DNA from: Rhodothermales bacterium
Lineage (GTDB): Bacteria; Bacteroidota; Rhodothermia; Rhodothermales; JANQRZ01
Assembly (NCBI GenBank): GCA_028284265.1
Contig: JANQRZ010000007.1
Coordinates: forward strand, 122,670 to 186,669
Length of the DNA stretch: 64,000 nt
Direction of reading: 5' to 3'
Position numbers and translations under genes: made by a program. Numbering within the stretch: the stretch's first letter is position 1; each line of letters starts with the position of its first letter. Of the stretch, positions 61,657 to 64,000 are shown in pieces. The notes under the pieces are model-generated. The model made no database searches. It saw nothing but the letters and a program-made list of their open reading frames with translations, and was not told the origin of the DNA.

Positions 61657-61658
61657 CC

Positions 61659-63776
61659 TCACGCCTCCTCCAACTCGGCGTTCTGGGCGATGATCTCCTC
61701 TTGGACGTGGCGCGGCATCGCGTCGTAGCGATTGAACTCGGCGTGGTGCAAGCCGCGGCCCTGCGTCATCGAGCGGAGCGAGGTCGAGTAGCGGTACAGT
61801 TCGGCCTCCGGCACTTGGGCAATGACCTTCTGGAACGGCCCCTCGGCCTCCATCCCCTGCACGCGGGCGCGCCGCGTGTTGAGGTCGCCGAGCACGTCGC
61901 CCATGTGGTCCTCGGGGACGAGCACTTCGAGGTTGTAGATCGGCTCCAAGAGCACGGCCTTGGCCTCGCGGAAGGCATCGCGGAAGCAGTAGCGCGCCGC
62001 CGTCTTGAAGGCGTTCTCGTTCGAGTCCACGGCGTGCATCCCGCCGTCGTAGACCACCACACGCACGTCGCCTACCGGATAGCCCGCAACGGGACCCTCG
62101 TTGAGCATATCGTTGATCCCCTTCTGAATGGCCCCAAAGAACCGGCGCATGTCGATCACGCCACCAACGATCCCATCGATGTACTCAATGGTCGAGCCCC
62201 AATCGGTTGTGACCTGCTCGACGTTGCGGACTTTGATGTCGTCCGGGGCGTTGAACTCACCTTTCAGCGGCTCGACGAGGAGCGAGATGTCAGCGAACTG
62301 ACCGGCCCCACCGGTCTGCTTCTTGTGGCGGTACGAGGCGCGGGCGCGGCCCTGGACGGTCTCGCGGTAGGCCACCTTCGGACGGTCGAACTCAACCTCT
62401 ACGCCGAAGCGGTGCTTGAGGCGGTACTTCGCCACATCGAGGTGCTGCTCGCCCTGCCCCGCGAGTGTCATCTGGGCGAGCGAGGCGTCGTGCTCGATGT
62501 GGAGCGCGGGGTCTTCCTTGTGTAACTGATGGAGGCCCTGCGCGAGCTTGTCCTCGTCCCCACTCTTGGTCGTGCGGATGGCGACGCGCATCCGAGGCTC
62601 GGGGAACGAGATCGGGGTGCGGACGGCGTTCGAGCCTTTGCGCCGGAGTGTGTGGTTGGTCGAGGTGTCGCGGAGCTTGACGGCGGCTCCGAGATCACCC
62701 GCGACGAGCTTTGGCACAGACTCGCGCTCGTGCCCGTTGATGACGAACAGTTGCCCGAGGCGCTCCGACGCGCCGGTCTGCGCGTTTTCGAGGTCGATGT
62801 TCGGCTCCAGGGTGCCACTGTGGACCCGGAAGAAGGAATACTCGCCGACGTGTTGCTCGGCCATCGTGCGGTAGATGAACGCAATCGGCTCGGCGTTCTC
62901 GTCGTAGCTCGCCTCGCCCTCGTCCATCTGCGCGGGCGGCATCATCGATGGCGCGGGGCAGACGTTGTCGATGAAGCCCATCAGACGACTGACGCCGATG
63001 TTCTCCTTCGAGATGGTGAGGAAGATCGGAAAGAGGTCGCGCTGGATCATCGCCTCGCGGAGACCCTTCCGCATCTCGTCCTCGGTCAACTCGCCCTTCT
63101 CGAAGTAGAGTTCCATCAGCCCCTCGTCGTTCTCGGCAATGTTCTCGACGAGTTCGTTGTGGAGCCGCTGGGCCTCCTCGCGGAACTCGTCCGCGATCTC
63201 TTCTTGGGTCATCTGCCCCTTGTCGTCGAAGCGAAGCTGCTTCATCAGAAGCACGTCGATAATCGTCCGCGTGCCTTTGCCGCCGGGAAGCTGGACCACC
63301 GTCGCGGCGCGCCCAAAACGCTCGTGCATCTGCCGAACGATCTCATTGAAGTCGGCTTGGTCCTGATCGAGCTTGTTGATGACAAACATCGAGGGCGTGC
63401 CCGTCTGCTCGCAGTAGCGCCACGACTGTTCGGTGCCCACCTGGACGCCCTCGGCAGCGTCGAGTACGAAGATCGCCGTGTCGGCCACTTTGAGCGCGGT
63501 CACCACCTCACCCACGAAGTCGAGATAGCCCGGCGTGTCGAGAATGTTGATCTTGTGCCCCTTCCACTCGGCGTGGAGCAGCGAGGTGAAGATCGACATC
63601 TCGCGCTCGTGCTCGCTCGGGTGGTAATCCGAGACCGTGTTCTGCTCCCCTACCGATCCCATGCGCTGGAGCGCACCGGACGAATAGAGCATGGCTTCGG
63701 CGAGCGTGGTCTTCCCGCTACCCTGGTGCCCGACGAGGGCGACGTTGCGAACATGGTCGGCATCATAGACTTTCAT
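61659..63776 (-). CDS. Elongation factor G-like translational GTPase (EF-G2-type paralog)
   Basis: 705 residues, full EF-G length. The G1 loop reads GHQGSGKTT (residues 16-24) instead of the AHIDAGKTT of canonical EF-G, followed by NTVSDYHPSEHERE, DTPGYLDF and NKLD. This is the pattern of the second EF-G family (EF-G2 or EF-G-like). Domains II-V are present, with GQGEQHLDV and the C-terminal VPEAELYRYSTSLRSMTQGRG. It is not next to rpsL, rpsG or tuf, as fusA usually is, which fits a secondary paralog. A role in stress, recycling or as a back-up translocase is inferred. Confidence 0.92.
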   Translation of the reverse strand: MKVYDADHVRNVALVGHQGSGKTTLAEAMLYSSGALQRMGSVGEQNTVSDYHPSEHEREMSIFTSLLHAEWKGHKINILDTPGYLDFVGEVVTALKVADTAIFVLDAAEGVQVGTEQSWRYCEQTGTPSMFVINKLDQDQADFNEIVRQMHERFGRAATVVQLPGGKGTRTIIDVLLMKQLRFDDKGQMTQEEIADEFREEAQRLHNELVENIAENDEGLMELYFEKGELTEDEMRKGLREAMIQRDLFPIFLTISKENIGVSRLMGFIDNVCPAPSMMPPAQMDEGEASYDENAEPIAFIYRTMAEQHVGEYSFFRVHSGTLEPNIDLENAQTGASERLGQLFVINGHERESVPKLVAGDLGAAVKLRDTSTNHTLRRKGSNAVRTPISFPEPRMRVAIRTTKSGDEDKLAQGLHQLHKEDPALHIEHDASLAQMTLAGQGEQHLDVAKYRLKHRFGVEVEFDRPKVAYRETVQGRARASYRHKKQTGGAGQFADISLLVEPLKGEFNAPDDIKVRNVEQVTTDWGSTIEYIDGIVGGVIDMRRFFGAIQKGINDMLNEGPVAGYPVGDVRVVVYDGGMHAVDSNENAFKTAARYCFRDAFREAKAVLLEPIYNLEVLVPEDHMGDVLGDLNTRRARVQGMEAEGPFQKVIAQVPEAELYRYSTSLRSMTQGRGLHHAEFNRYDAMPRHVQEEIIAQNAELEEA

Positions 63777-63940
63777 TTTGAGTCGGGGGTCTGAGTGTCA
63801 GGGGTCGGGAGTCCGCAGCAGCGGGGGCGGTAAGATATCGTGAAGAGGGAAAGAAGGAAAGAGGGGAATCAGAAGACAGCGAGCGGTAGACAGAAGACGG
63901 TCACAAAAAGACCCCGTCTCGGTACCTTCCTCAGCTTGGT
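63777..63940. other. Upstream region of the EF-G-like gene
   Basis: 164 bases with no ORF I can support. The middle is purine-rich on the plus strand (AAGAGGGAAAGAAGGAAAGAGG, 63843-63865). It leads into the heptamer repeat at the right edge. Promoters cannot be named. Confidence 0.5.
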
Positions 63941-64000
63941 TCTGCCCTCTGCCCTCTGCCCTCTGCCCTCTGCCCTCTGCCCTCTGCCCTCTGCCCTCTG
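63941..64000. repeat. Heptamer tandem repeat (TCTGCCC)n, cut by the window edge
   Basis: Eight complete TCTGCCC units plus a partial ninth run to the last base of the window, all perfect. The total length is unknown because it continues beyond the edge. Confidence 0.95.

Noticed and set aside
61599..63794. Two long plus-strand open frames opposite the EF-G-like gene
   Set aside because: Same reason; the composition (Leu, Val, Glu, Arg, His) is typical of the reverse complement of a GC-rich gene.
63941..64000. Tandem repeat as a CRISPR array
   Set aside because: Seven-base units with no spacers; a simple tandem repeat.

Overview
The window is high-GC, gene-dense bacterial chromosome. It most likely comes from a Rhodothermota/Bacteroidota-type organism (Rhodothermales-like); this is inferred, not tested. 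The reasons are seven proteins with C-terminal type IX secretion (T9SS) sorting domains, a DUF5686 TonB-plug-like barrel, two GWxTD-motif proteins, a bS16 with a long acidic tail, few Shine-Dalgarno sequences, and a housekeeping block of the bacteroidotal type. No phage, transposase, CRISPR array, tRNA or rRNA gene was found.

Layout. 1-2150: the end of a two-gene ABC exporter plus a tiny membrane ORF. 2161-4884: mutS (minus). 5008-18234: surface and secreted proteins (three T9SS cargos, a DUF5686 barrel protein) mixed with small membrane proteins, a rhomboid protease, a MmcQ/YjbR protein and a NUDIX hydrolase. 18395-22967: tyrosine/homogentisate breakdown (hppD, hmgA) followed by an acyl-CoA synthetase. 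23047-25955: an S8 protease lipoprotein, an FKBP isomerase and a Bax-inhibitor-1 protein. 26046-30200 (minus): gcvT, comB, an AcuI-type reductase and an FAD amine/amino-acid oxidase in one close-packed run. 30513-34115: two amidohydrolase paralogs, the second lacking the metal ligands, a small lipoprotein and a membrane protein. 34210-38350: ftsK-purK-purE operon. 38343-45644 (minus): two YCF48-like T9SS cargos and two GWxTD proteins, each pair a tandem duplication. 45769-52245 (minus): tyrS, then the ribosome/SRP operon ffh-rpsP-rimM-trmD-rplS-mqnA-like-smpB. 52610-60458: two convergent T9SS cargos, a truncated tryptophan-dioxygenase start, a PAS histidine kinase, a full-length tryptophan 2,3-dioxygenase and a Big2-domain lipoprotein. 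60545-63776: an AhpD-like protein, 5-formyl-THF cyclo-ligase and a variant elongation factor G.

How the genes fit together. The biochemistry is that of an aerobic heterotroph that degrades aromatic amino acids (HppD, HmgA, TDO), makes menaquinone possibly by the futalosine route (MqnA-like), and exports many proteins through a T9SS whose machinery lies outside the window. The most unusual signals are a kinase gene bracketed by a partial copy of the neighbouring dioxygenase start, an enzyme/pseudo-enzyme amidohydrolase pair, two intergenic repeats that each begin exactly on a stop codon, and three long palindromic repeats of two further types.
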